Origin: Ailanthus altissimus
Taxonomy: Eukaryota; Streptophyta; Magnoliopsida; Sapindales; Simaroubaceae
Direction of reading: 5' to 3'
Assembly: GCA_946807835.1 (NCBI GenBank)
Contig: OX327700.1
Span: 26,882,001-26,946,000, forward strand
Length of the DNA: 64,000 nucleotides
The notes below the pieces were generated by a model that saw only the letters and a list, made by a program, of their open reading frames with translations, was not told the DNA's origin and did not search any database. A program made the position numbers and the translations under genes. Positions 45,063 to 58,194 of this stretch are shown piece by piece. The number at the start of each line of letters is the position of its first letter. The first letter of the stretch is position 1.

Positions 45063-47250
45063 GTGTACAAAGATAAACCTCACCATTTCATAAAACTTGT
45101 ATTTCACGTCCGCAGGGAAATGCAAATGTTACCATTTATAATCAGCGTCAAGTTTCGTGGGGAAGTCTTTGAGATTGGGATCCGCGATCCGGATGACTAT
45201 AGTGTAATGAGACTTTACAATGATGCAAAAGCTTCAATAACTAATTACATATTCAATCCATCGGACAAGTTGGAGTTGTCAGTATACATTCCCAGCCATA
45301 GGAACCCCAAACAAGTTAATAGTGAAAGTGATCTAATTCAGACATTTGAGAAGTTTTTAAGAACAACAAGATACAAACAGTGTCTGATATGAAAGTTAGC
45401 AATGAACTTGTTGAAATTGGGGATATCTCTTCAACTACAAATGTTCCCACTGAAATTAGGGACAATATTCAGGATATCAGGTCAGGCGGATGGGTCACAT
45501 CAGATAGCGACGATGATGAAGAATCTGCAGGTTATGACATATCTCTATTAATTAAGACTTTATTTGAAAGGGTAATCGAGGTTACACCGTCTGCTGATTT
45601 AGGTAGCACTATTGAAGAAGGCCTTGATTTCTTAATCATACAAGACATTGCCTCGGTAATGAAGTGCAATCATAAATCAGAGATCAATAAATGTTTGAAA
45701 GTGGGGAAAACATTCGACGGCCTTGATGCTCTTCGTCGCACATTGGAACTAGTTGTTGACCATGAAGGTTTTGAGTTCCAATTTGTTATACATCAAAATG
45801 CTAAGCTATTTGTGACATGTTTATCTCCAGTTTGCTCTTGGACAGTAAATGCTGAAAATTATGACTTCCGACAAGCAATGCAAGTTGAAGTAGTTAAGTG
45901 TGAAGGTTTTCATGTATACCGAGAAATACCAAACAAAGAAGAAGTCTCTCGCACAGATGAAATGGCTGATGGCTTATCATTCGATATCCATAACCTACGA
46001 ACATGTCAAACCCCACCGACAGATGTATGTTTTAACAATCCCAATGCATGGTTACTAGAGCTGATGGAATATTTACATATGTTGCATATACATAACCCAG
46101 GTTCCTATATTATGTTTTTTGTGGATGGACCAATGAGCCCTCATCCTAGCTTGCAAACACTATTTATGTCTTTTTGTATCTAGAAAAGTAGCCTTTATTG
46201 CCGGATGTAGGCCTTTCATTGGATTGGATGCTTGCCCTTTGTTTGGTACATTTGGGGGAGCCCTTTTTTATGCCATAGGCATTGATGGAAATGATGGGAT
46301 TCTACCTGTTGCAATAGGTGTTGGGTGGGTGGAGTGTAGTGAAGGATGAGATTATTTTTTAAAGGAGCTCCAAGATTATATTGCACCCAATGTAACAACC
46401 CATATAACTTTTATGTGCGACACCTATCATGGAGTCGTTGGCTCACTCCACAAACATTAGCCCCATGCTAACATTAGATATTGTTGTTGGCAAATTCATT
46501 TAACAATTGTTCGCATGTATGGTGTTAGGCGTTTTGAGGAGCTATTCTGAAAATGTACAAGCAACTAATCCACTTGACTTTCAGCTGAATATAAGTGATT
46601 TAAAAATGAAAGATGCTGCATGTTATGAAATGTTGATGAAATTGCATCCCCAGACCTAGTCCAGGCACAGCTTTGATACTCACTCTGCCATAAATCATAT
46701 AACAAACATAGTTGCAGCATTATTTAGAAGCTGGCTTGCCCCAAGATCTGGTAAACCTCTTAAACCTTTACTAGAATACATACGGAGCGCAATAACGGTG
46801 AGCTTCACAAACAAATTTGATATGGCTACGATGTAGGATGACATTATATGTCCAACTACATGAGAGAGGATTACTAATAATTTTATTGAGGCAATGTATG
46901 TCACCGTTGCCAATGGTTATGCTGACAATTGGTTGCTATAGGACAACATTGGCACCACTATCCAATTAAAGTTGAATATGACATATTGTGAGTGTAGATA
47001 GTGGCAATTGAAAGGACTCTCATGTAAGCATTTGTGTGCTTTACTGAAACACACAGAGATGTCCTGACGCATTTGTAAACTCTGCTTTTAGAAATGAGCA
47101 ATTTATGCTTACATATACAGGTCATATCAACCTTTTGCCTAATAAATGTCTATGGTCCAATTTCTATGCATGCCCACCAATGAAGAGGACTATAGAAAGA
47201 ACCAATGAAGGTACAACATCAAACAAGAAACTACGATATAATTGAAGAAA
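45063..47250 (+). pseudogene. MuDR-type (mudrA-like) transposase, decayed
   Basis: The N-terminal part (FIISVKFRGEVFEIGIRDPD and SDKLELSVYIP, 45120-45320) resembles the PB1-like MuDR N-terminal domain. An acidic linker (SDSDDDEESAGYD) and the MuDR DNA-binding-like domain (LKVGKTFDGLDALRRTLELV, LFVTCLSPVCSWTVNA) follow. The MULE transposase core starts at 46185 with FIAGCRPFIGLDACPLFGTF and IGIDGNDGILPVAIGV. A SWIM-type finger with MTYCECR, LKGLSCKHLCALL lies at 46976-47045. Frameshifts near 45385 and 46184 and at least eight stops, many in the core, show it is dead. Autonomous Mutator elements of this type encode about 700-800 residues. Confidence 0.85.
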
Positions 47251-50200
47251 ATGCCAAGTTCATGGTTTTGACAACCATAATGATTTAGCACCCTCTAATA
47301 TTGGAGCTAGGAGAGCTTTAACCTTTACTGAAGTCATGCAAACATCACAAAATAACAACATTCAAGTACCAAATATGAGCCCATAAAATTTAGGTGGCAA
47401 ATAGCTTCATTAAAAGGTTGTAATAAGATTACAACTTTGTAATACAAAAAATGTTTACTATATAACGTATGCAGCAACCTTTACTTGCGAAAAATACTAA
47501 TATCGGAGCTAGGATAGCTTTGATCTTTACCAAAGTCAGAGAAATATCGATTGAAAACCAAACTCAGGTATGAAATTCGGGACAATATAATGAGTCACAA
47601 ATAGCTTCATTATTTTGTTGTTTATAGATGACTTCATATCAATGCACACACTTAAGTACTTTTTATGTATATGTAGACAACTACCAGTGTGGCTAACACA
47701 CAAATTGCACCTGCAGACAATGCCAATACCCATGATGCGACCACCACAATAAAAGACAAAATATCCCCATTACTGTTTTATTTTGTCCCTCATTTTGAAA
47801 GTCAATTTTTTATGAATACACATATCAATGTTTACATATGTCGATGTTGCAACTTTTCATTTTCTATTTTGTAGTACGTCATGCAAAAAATCATATATTA
47901 CGATGTACATAATCAAGCCACGATCATCTATGACATGTTTGACATGTTAACATATTTCATGGCCACACGAATGCATGCAGTTAACAAGTCATATTCGTGT
48001 GTACATGCAATGTGTATGTGTATAAATTAGTGGCTACTGGAAAAGTTGTAATTAAACTAATTTGTATGTAAGGTTCTTAGTTGTATGACAATTGCCAATG
48101 GGGATGACTAATTAGTTACATGACATGAATGCTATTGATGTTAATTTATTCTTTTAACGAATAGAAGTATTTTTATAGTTACATCTTATACATGTAATAG
48201 CGCAATATGGAAAGAAGTCATATATTGGGCGAATTTTCCTAATATACATAAATGTACTCTATTTTTACTTTGCTTATAAAAAAGTGGAGAACATAAGTAA
48301 ATAAGCATGTAATATATGACGCAAAAGTGATCGCATATTTTTCGCCAAATTTATAGGATTTAGGTACCCTATCTGAACGACCTACATAAGTATGGTTTAC
48401 ATATATTTTTAAAAAAATAAAAAATTGAATTAAGTACATATAGGTCACATATTTCCAATATGATACTACATGTTCTCACTACTTGCTATTTTCACCTATA
48501 AAAAGGTCTATATCCCTACCTAATTAACCATGTCGAGTTGTCGGTTACCATTGAAAATATATGATATAATAAAAGTGATTACAATTCATAAGTGTCTTAT
48601 ATAAGTATAGTTTTTATATATGTTATAAAATTACATTAAATAAATACGAAAAACATTATGTGCGTTCGTACTTAATATGCTACGTATTCTTACTATTAGC
48701 CATTTTCACTTTGCCCACTGAACCATTTTCTTTCCCCGCATACTTGCAAGTTTTGGAGTCACTTGTTTCCCGACTTGACATTGCATTAATTCTTATCATT
48801 CATCCTACGTGTCATTTTCTCATAAATTTTGGAATTGTAATTTGTTATTTTCAAATATATGTATCTAGTATTGTGTAACTCACATTCTCATTACTTACGC
48901 ATTTCTCATCAGCCCTTACATCACGCTTAGCCTTCTTCTTACTACCCATGCCATTAATAAGTTGCCTCATTCATTTACTGACAATAATAACTATTATTTA
49001 CCAACAACACACTATTACAATGCAACAAAGAAAAAAAAATTAACAACTGCATTTCCACATCTAAGTACATGTACATGTTACATCATCTTTGTATATGAGA
49101 TATACCCTCTTGTAAGTTTTTCTTTTTCTTTCATCGTATCTTCTAGCCGTACATCATCTCTATCATAATTGTTGTGCTCCTCTACTATGTTTATTGGTTC
49201 TTCGGTGCTCGACCTCTCTTCTTATGCCATTGTTCAGACAACTTCTCACTTACAATAATAAATTTTTCTTATAAACATATCAAATATATTCAAAACACTA
49301 TATAACTTTAACAATACAGTATCCCTCATTACTCTATCTGCATTATATCCTTATTCAAAGTATATGTTTCAAGTACAGCAGCCGTTATTTTATTGTCATA
49401 TTTCTTGATACATTCAATATCATATTTATGCTTGTAAGTAGGCGAATCCCAAATAGAATCAATTATAACTATAACATATATTTTTTAGCCATCTCTATGT
49501 ATCAGTAAACCATATCAATATAACTAAATCGAGCAGCCATATTCATCCTTCACCTATTAATGCAAAAAAAAAAAAGAGATTATTTACTTTGCCATAAACA
49601 ACTACATGTTATCAGTAATACAAACTTTCATATTCATAAATGTTGCATGATAATCGTCAGCGCTACAAATTTCATCGTACAAGCTTTCAACTACGTACTC
49701 CACCCATTTGTATATCATCACCATAACTTATTTAGTTTACCATTTGCAATACACAACAAATCTCCTTCATCTTTTTCTACAATTCGCCTAAATTATGTCT
49801 AACATTTTCAACTATGACATTGGTTTTAAGTTCTTTAATCAGTACCATTAGCATCCACTAATATAAGACATTATATGAAACACAATGGTATATGTATATG
49901 GCCTTATTACATACATATGTTTTATGGTGCAATATAAAATTTTCATCTTTTACATTTTTTTTACTTCTGAAACCATTCCAATTAATATTCTTCTTATGCC
50001 TGTATCACATTCTTTTTATGCTTCTCACATAACTCTTAAGGAGCAAACATTCTATGTGTTCTCATGCTTCTTACTGCCAAGCATCTATATTTTAATAATA
50101 TTACTAATATTTATTTTTTCAACTATTACAACATTGTAGTTAAGTTATATTATTAAGTCAATTTAAGCCACAACAACAACAACTAATCAACAACATAACA

Positions 50201-50439
50201 ATATTCACAACAAATAAATTCCTTTACACAAATTATCACAACACAAACAATTAACAATTGGAACTATGTCAATTAATACACTTCAAAACCTAAATTAAGT
50301 CTTAATGCATTTGTGCAGAATTTCATATTCGTGCAGGCTGGATATCAAATTTTTTCAACTCCGACTTTTGATCCAACTCAATTTAACTTAATTAAAGGGC
50401 ATTACAATTGACAATTAAATTATAATTATAGTATTAATA
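47251..50439. other. AT-rich right part of the MuDR-type element or its flank
   Basis: No gene is recognised. Two diverged direct copies with ATAAGTATRGTTT, ACTTAATATG/ATATGATACTAC and CTATTAGCCATTTTCAC/CTTGCTATTTTCACC lie at about 48370-48490 and 48590-48720. Such repeats are common near the ends of Mutator elements. I did not find matching terminal inverted repeats. Confidence 0.4.
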
Positions 50440-51545
50440 TAAATATAATTATAATTATTTTTTTAATTTTAACATTTTACGTAAATAAATTCTAATTTGA
50501 CTTTAAAATTATAACATGTAACATAATTCTAATTAAATTATAATTATCATTATAGCAGTTTAAGTGATTAAAATTTAGTTTGTAACTGAAATTATAATAT
50601 TTAACGTAATTTTAATTAAAATTGAATTTCAAATTATAATTTTATTTACAATTATAAATTTTTAAATGAAATTCATTTTAGGTTTCCAATTAAATATATA
50701 ATGTAATTAAAATTAAAATTGTTATTAGCATTATAACATTTAATGTTATTGAAATTATCTTTTTAATTAAAATTAAAATTAAAATTCAATTCTAAATTAT
50801 AATATTCAACATTTTTTGAAATTTATGTTGGTTTTCCAATTATAGCATTTAATGAATTTTAATTTTAAATTTTATTTCGCATGCTAATATTTAACATAAT
50901 TAAAATTGACATTAAAATTTAATTTTCAATTATAACAATTAACAAAATTCAATTTTGAATTGGATTTCAAATTATACTATTTTACAAATTTGACAATGAT
51001 ATTGAAATGAAATTCAAAATTATAATATTTAACAATTCAAATTATATTAGGAGTATAACATTATATGTACCTCAATTTCAAATTGAACATGAAATTACAA
51101 TTGGAACTATGTCAATTAACACACTTCAAATTAAAATTGAACTACAATTTGGAGTTATCACATTTAACGTTTTTTTAATTGTATTTGAATTTTCAATTAT
51201 AACATATAATGCAATTTCAATCAAAATTAAAATTTGATTTATAACATTTAACGTACTTACAATTGAAATTTTATTTCAATTGTAACATTTAACATAGTTA
51301 CATTTAAAATTGACTTTCGAATTTTAACCTTGAACATAATTAGTATTAAAATTTGATTTGAAATTAGAACTATATCATTTAATATAATTACAATTAAAAT
51401 TGTAATTATTATATTTAACGTAAGTAAAATTTTAAATAGAATTGAAATTAAATATTTTTAACATAATTAAAATTAAAATTTAATTAAAATTATAACATTT
51501 AACGTTATTGATATCTAAATTCAAATTAGAATTTTAACATTTACT
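50440..51545. repeat. Degenerate AT-rich tandem array
   Basis: About 1.1 kb is built from a recurring theme, (A)ATTATAACATTTAACGTAA then TTAAAATTAAAATTGAATTT, at irregular steps of roughly 45-60 bp. I count around 20 diverged units. Most units keep TAACATTTAAC or TAATATTTAAC. A short open frame on the plus strand (51007-51237) arises from the repeat and is not a gene. Confidence 0.75.
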
Positions 51546-53453
51546 AACCACAAGTCTTTCAACTATACAATATATTTTACAAATTCAAATTTACTTAACA
51601 TTAATATATAGAAGATCACAGATGATAATCATATATTGGTCGCAAATATATGTACTTTTATCATATATTTATTATAGATACAATTTTTTATTATAAAGAT
51701 AATTATTTCATTTAAATTAGATTAATTTGTAGTTTTTCAAATATCAACTTTTAATTGCAAAATCACATTTCAATAACATTGAAATAATAAAAAAGGGTCA
51801 ATTTACTATTTTTTAACAAATTTAAAATTGGGACAATGTATTATATTTTAACAAAATCTATTGTATTTTATAATTAAAATAAATTTGAGGGAATTTCTTT
51901 GTTATTTTCGATTATTACCAGTTGGGCACCGTAATAATAAATTTAGCCCCTTGACTGCCATGTGTCAGCTAATGGAGGGGCATCGCTGATGTCATCCGGC
52001 TCTTTGGTACAACCGGATGCACCGGAGGGTCTGCCTACATTAATTCAAGTTACAACCGTCTGATAAAACTGTCTACCCTATATTTATTGCCAACAAAATT
52101 TTTTTAAATGAAACTGTATTTGCATGCATACGACATAAGATGAGATCTGGTAATGTCTATCACTACCCTAGTTCACTTCTAAAACTTATCCCCTACAAAA
52201 TCTTAATTTTCATATGGCGGAGCTCCACATTAATATAGTTTGAACCAAAGTGAAAATCTTTGACTTGATTGAGAAGGATACTATAATACCACCATCAATT
52301 AGTTATTCATGTAGTTTCACATTTATTTCTTTTACTTAGCTATTGGCAGACGTCTTTAGGGGCTCAAGCTCCAATTTTTTTTATAAAAAAATTAATATTA
52401 AATTTTTATTTTTTAAAATAATTATTTTTAATTTAACTCTTTCAAAATTTCAAGTTTAATATTAAAACTCTAATATAATTAAATTTAAATTTAATATAAT
52501 TTTTAATTTTAACATTTAACTCTCTTTATTTTAAATTCTAATTTCGCCTCCACTTAATGGCTTAAAAGAATTAAATTGTTGATATATTGCATTGTATATT
52601 CTCCCATAGCATCGTGTGGAAGGAAAATTCTTAGTTATCCCTTGAAATTTAACACAATTATCACTTTTTTTCCTTTAAATTTTGAAAATATTTTATTACC
52701 TCTTTGTTAATAACTAAATCCCTCTAAAATGTGTGACATTAACTTTTAAGGCTCCGGTCTCCGTGCCATGGCCAAAAGTGAGGTACCAATATACATTTGA
52801 AATGTTAAGAAACACGTGATAATTATTGAAAACTAAAAATGATACCTGAAAACTGTTTTGATATAAAAAAATATCGAAGATTAAGATTTTTCTTGAAAAA
52901 AATGAACAACTCAAATTAACAATAATGATATATTTATATAAGCTTTAGAATCAAATATATCATATAATTCGAAGCATCTTATTTCAGCAGAAGCTCTCAA
53001 ACTTTCTCCGAAATTATGTCAATAGCTAGGGTGGGATAACAAAGCCTTTGAAAACTTTTATCATTTGGCATAATTAGCTACCTATAATCTGTCTCACTTG
53101 ACCTAACTTATCCGGAACCATTGCCGTATTGTTGGCAATGGCAATAATATTGAAAAATCATCAGCAAAGCCATCCGTGAACGATCGCATTCTGTTGTTGG
53201 TAATGGCAATAAATTCTTTTGACTTATTTGTTGTGTGTTATTATTGATATTGTTGATCAATTAACTAAAGGTATCGTTTGAGTTTTACAGTTGTAAATTC
53301 GTTGACCATCATTCGATTGTCTTCACTTCTGCCTTATCATGTCCAGTGATGTTAATCTAAGTTGCTAGAAAAACTGTGAAAATGAGGGAGGAGTGTGTCA
53401 TCATCATTAACCTTGTTTTCCCTTTCAAAGGAAATAGCATTATTGAATTTTAG
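51546..53453. other. Intergenic DNA left of the full-length Copia element
   Basis: No gene is recognised. A locally GC-rich block at 51925-52075 (with ACCGGATGCACCGGAGGG) stands out from its AT-rich setting and may be a transposon end or UTR relic. Confidence 0.45.
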
Positions 53454-54120
53454 TGTCGTGGAAATATTGATTGAAAATTATTGGGATATAATTTAGAGAG
53501 CAAGTCAAGTGCGTAAAGTACGCAATGATTAAAGACAGATGCGAAAAGAGGCGAAAGACGAAGAGGTGGTGCCCAGAACAGAACCTGATCATCGCAGTGC
53601 TAGGCGACCAGCGTCGTAGTGCCCAGTGCGATGATAGCTTTCTAGTTTTGTTTTGACCTATTTCATCTCCCACTTGTTTTAGGATTCTCTAATACGACTC
53701 CCACAAATTTAGGGTAAACCTAGGACGTTCTAAAACCTATATAAAGACTCTCTATTAGCTTGTAAACATATCTTAGTGAGAAGACACAAATCTTAGTGAT
53801 CATTGAAGAAATCTTTGTGATTAAAGTGAGATCTTTGTGATTAAACATACTTTGTGGTCCTTTATGAGAGAAAACCCCTAGGTTGTAAGAGATAATGATT
53901 TCTTTGTAAGTTTTTCTTGTAAAATGCATACTTTGTGAGTGACTTGTGATTCAATAAGAAGAGTGAGTGATCTTGATCCACCGTGGACGTAGGCAAGTTG
54001 TTGAATCACGTAAATTTTGTGTGTTCTTCTTCTACCTTTATCTTTTTTAGTTCCTTAATTACTTGTTCTGCACTATTTACTTGGGTGATATTACTTGTTT
54101 GTGTACTTCCACTGCAAAAA
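53454..54120 (+). repeat. 5' LTR of the Tnt1-type Copia element
   Basis: Starts TGTCGTGGAAATATTGATTG and ends near CTTCCACTGCAA. A TATATAAA box at 53738-53745 probably starts retroelement transcription. A GC-rich block of GCCCAG/CAGTGC motifs at 53560-53640 differs most from the 3' LTR. Confidence 0.88.
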
Positions 54121-54149
54121 ATTGGTAATAGAGTCAAGTTCTAAGCAGA

Positions 54150-54988
54150 CATGGCCACACCCAAGTATGAGGTAGAGAAATTTAACGGTACAAATGACTT
54201 TAATCTGTAGAAGATGAAGGTTAAGGCATTGTTGGTGAGTCAACGATTATGCTTAGCATTAGAAGAGACTGCAGCTCCATCTAGTGAAGAAGAAAAGATT
54301 CCAGAATCATTTAAAGCTGAAGCAAAAAGAAGGGACATTCAAGAAAGAGCTCACAACACAATCATTCTATCATTGAGCAATGAAGTACTGAGGGAAGTAG
54401 CAGGTGAGACAACAACAATCGGTCTTTGGAAGAAGCTTGACTTTTTTTATATGCGAAAATTGTTGGCCAATAGATTGCATATGAAGAAGAAGTTGTATCA
54501 GCTGTCTATGTCAGAAGGGACACTGATGAAAGATCATATAGATGCCTTCAATAAGATCATTCTTGATTTGAGTCTATCAACATTAAGATAAAAGATGAAG
54601 ATAGAGCAATTATCTTACTAAGTTCAATTTCTAAGAGTTATGAGAGTTTTATTGATGCATTACTCTACGACAGAGAGAGTTTAGCAATGAGCGATGTAAA
54701 ATTATTATTAAACTCAAAGTTATTAAGAAAGTAGATTGAGGGTAATGCAGAAAGTCTATCTGTAAGAAGAAGGCCTTCATATAGAGATGGAAGGAAAAAA
54801 GGGCTCAAGGTTGAAGTCTAAGACTCCTAGGAAGTACTATTACTGCAAGAAAGATGGACACTTAATAAAAGACTGTCCAGAGAAGAAAGCACAAGACAAG
54901 AAGAAAACAGATGCTGTACTTACCTATGATGACAACTATGATAGCGCAAAGACACTCATCGCTACTGATGGTAAGAATGCTGAATAAT
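54150..54988 (+). pseudogene. Copia gag (decayed)
   Basis: Begins MATPKYEVEKFNGTNDFNL, then a TAG where Trp is usual, then KMKVKALLVSQRLCLALEE. Later LWKKLDFFYMRKLLANRLHM, LYQLSMSEGT and DHIDAFNKIILDL follow. The zinc knuckle is CKKDGHLIKDC at about 54844-54877. Frame breaks lie near 54590-54780. Confidence 0.9.
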
Positions 54989-55382
54989 GAGTTTTTGATT
55001 CTGGTTGTACTTTTCACATGTTCCTGTATAAGTCTTGATTTATAAATTCCTAGCCCATAAGTGGTGGTAAAGTGTTAATGGGTAATGATATTGTATGTCA
55101 GATGATGAGAATTAGTAGTATTAGACTTAGGTTGCATAATGGGTGAGTGAGAAAGTTGACAGATGTTAGGTATGCTTCGACCTTAAGAGGAACTTGATCT
55201 CACTAGGGACTTTAGATTAGAATGGGTGTTCCATCAAGATCAATGGAGGGGTTTTGAGAGTATTGAAGGTATCCATGGTAGTACTGAGAAGAAAGAAGCA
55301 CAAAGACATTTATGTGCTTAAGGCTGAAGTTGTGAGTGGTTCTGCATTATTCTATGTAAATGATAAGAATGTGTAAACCAAG

Positions 55383-56027
55383 TTGTGGCATCTTAGGCTG
55401 GCACACATAGGCGAGAGAAACCTGAAGGAGTTATTTAGTCAAAAGGCATTTGGTGAGGATAGGTTTCAGCTATTGGAGTTTTATGAGCATTGTATGTTTG
55501 AGAAAGCACATAGGGTGAGGTTTAGTATTTGTAAGTACAAGACAAAAGGGACTCTTGACTACATACACTCGGATCTTTGGGGACTAGCTTAGATAGCTGC
55601 TCGTGGTGGTGCTAGGTATTTTTTCAGTTTCATTGATGACTATTCAAAGAAGCTATAGGTCTATGTGTTGAAGAGTAAGGATCAAGCATTTGATGTGTTT
55701 AAAACTTAGAAGGCTCTTGTTGGAAATCAATCTGGCAAAAGAGTGAAGAGGTTGAGAACTGACAATGGCCTCGAGTTTCGCAATAAAGAGTTTGATGGGT
55801 TTTGTGTCAAGTATGGGATTGCAAGGCATAAAATGGTAAGATTAACACCACAGCAGAATGGCGTAGCTGGGAGGATAAATAAGATTCTACTTGAAAGGGT
55901 TAGATGCATGCTTACTTATGCAAAAATGTCCAAGGTATTTTGGAAAGAACCTGTAGTAATGGTAACTTATTTGATTAATAGAAGTCCTTCCCCAGCAATT
56001 GACTTCAAGATGCCAAAAGAGAAATAA
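55383..56027 (+). pseudogene. Copia integrase (decayed)
   Basis: GAG-pre-integrase reads LWHLRLAHIGERNLKEL. The integrase core reads LDYIHSDLWG, FFSFIDDYSKKL, then RLRTDNGLEFRNKEFDGFC and RLTPQQNGVAGRINKILLER, and ends with FWKEPVVMVTYLINRSPS. Asp, Asp and the later acidic position of the DDE triad are placed as usual, except that the PQQNGVAER Glu is Gly here (VAGR). Four or more in-frame stops are present. Confidence 0.88.
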
Positions 56028-56705
56028 TCTAGTAATCCTTCTAAGTATGGCCACCTCAGAATATTTGGTTGCCCTACCTTTGTACATGTTAAGGAGGAAA
56101 AGTTGGAACCTAGAACTATAAAAAAAGTATTGATAGGATATCCCAAATGAGTAAAAGGATACAGGGTGTAGTGTAAAGACTTAACACCACTAAGAAGTAT
56201 CATAAGTTGTGATGTGATGTGACGTTCAATGAGATAACCATACTGAAAACCTCCAAAGAAGATGAGAAAGAAGAACACGTGCCCAAAGAAGACTCAGTAC
56301 CCGAGTCAATAGAAGTTAAAGTTGAGCTTGACAGTAGATCTGATATCCCTCAAGATCAGTACTTCAATAAGAAGATCCTTCAAGATGAACCAAAAACACT
56401 GGCAAGTTCCTCTAAGTCCACCCAAAGAAATACTAGGACTCATGAGATGGAACTTGAAGACTACTAGCTAGCCAGAGACAGGCTAAGGAGAATGATAAAC
56501 CCACCAATCAGGTATGCACAAGCAGATCTAATTGTTCATACCTTTAATTTTGCTTACACTCTTGAGTATGATGAGCCTAGAACATATGGTGAGGCTATAA
56601 AGAGTAAAAATAAGAAAGAATGGCAACAGGCCATGGAATAAGAGATTAGTTCTCTTAGAAAGAACAATACCTGGAAGTTGGTGGAGAGACCTCAAAATAA
56701 ACTAG

Positions 56706-58125
56706 TTGGTGTATAAGGTGAAGGAGGGGATACCGGGGATAGAGCTTACAATATTTAAGGCTAGGTTAGTTGCACAATGTTTTACTCAGAGAGAAGGAGT
56801 TGACTTTCATGAGATTTTTTCTCTACTCGTCAAGCACACATCTATTAGGATTTTATTAGCCTTGTGTGCAAATCTTTATTTACATTTAGAGCAGATGGAT
56901 GTAAAGACAACATTTCTATATGGAGAGCTTGAAGAGACGATATACATAACACAGCCGCAAAGGTTTGAGGAGCATGGGAAATAAGATTATGTTTGTTTAC
57001 TAAAGAAGTCATTATATGGGTTAAAGCAAGCACCTAGACAATGATATAGGAGATTTGATGAGTTTATGATGGCTTGGGGCTTAAGTAGGAGCAAGTATGA
57101 TGGATGCGTGTACTTCAAGAACATAAGTTATAGGATGATGTATTTGCTTCTATATGTCGATGATATATTGATCGCCTGTAAGAATATGAAAGAAATATAG
57201 AAACTCAAAAAGCAGTTGGGTGGCGAGTTTGAGATAAAGGATTTAGGAGTAACAAAGAGAATATTGGGTATGGATATTGTGAAATAAAGAGATGTCATCT
57301 TCTTGTCCCAGCAGCAATATATACTCAAAATTCTAGAGAGTTTTGGTATGTCCAACGCAAAAGCTGTCTCTACTTCTTTGGCTAGGCATTTCAGACTTTC
57401 AATAGCACAATCACCGATATTCGAAGATGAGAAACTACAGATGAGAAAAGTACCATATACGAGCGCTGTGGGGAGCATTATGTATACAATGATTTGTACA
57501 AGACTAAGCATAGCACAAGTTATGAGTGTCGTGAATAGATTTATGGCAAATTCGATTAAGGATCACTGGCTTGCAGTGAAGTAGATTTTGAGATATCTCA
57601 AAGGGACATCGAATCACATGTTGATGTATAAGAAGGATGAGGACAATAGTAAAAAGGTAAGAGGGTACATAGACTTAGATTATGTAGGTGATCTAGATAT
57701 GAGAAGATTATTGACGGGGCTACATATTCATAGTGTTTAAGTGTAATGTATGTTAGAGATCAATTCTACAACATGTGGTTGTACTATCTACCACAGAGGC
57801 GAAGTACATAGCTGTTGGTAAATCTATTAAGGAAGCCGTGTGGTTGAAAGGCATATACGCAGAGGTATTGGGTAGTAAAAATGTGAACACTAGTATATAT
57901 TGTAACAACCAAATTGCCATACACCTAAGCAAGCATCAAGTATTCCACGAGAGGTCGAAACACATTGATGTGCGGCTTCATTACATCAGAGAGATTGTCC
58001 AAAGTGGTGAAGTTAGTCTAACGAAGATAACATCATCTAAAAACCCTGCTGACATGTTGATTAAGCCACTATCCTTGGTTAAGTTCATCCTATACAAGGA
58101 CTTAACTAGAGTCACTATTTTGTGA
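56706..58125 (+). pseudogene. Copia reverse transcriptase and RNase H (decayed)
   Basis: Reverse transcriptase: FKARLVAQCFTQREGVDFHE, LEQMDVKTTFLYGELEETIY, LLKKSLYGLKQAPRQ, and the catalytic YVDD at about 57157 (LLLYVDDILIA). RNase H: VVLSTTEAKYIAVGKSIKEA, IYCNNQIAIHLSKH, ERSKHIDVRLHYIREIV and KNPADMLIKPLSLVKF. Stops occur at several positions where Trp is conserved, for example after APRQ and after LAVK. Confidence 0.88.
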
Positions 58126-58194
58126 GGGTGACCGCAGATGCGGAGATGAGAGATCGAGTTACTTTGTGGATGATTTTGAATCAAAGAGGGGATT

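Noticed and set aside
50440..51545. CRISPR-like array
   Set aside because: The units are degenerate, spacing is irregular, there are no unique spacers, and this is plant nuclear DNA.
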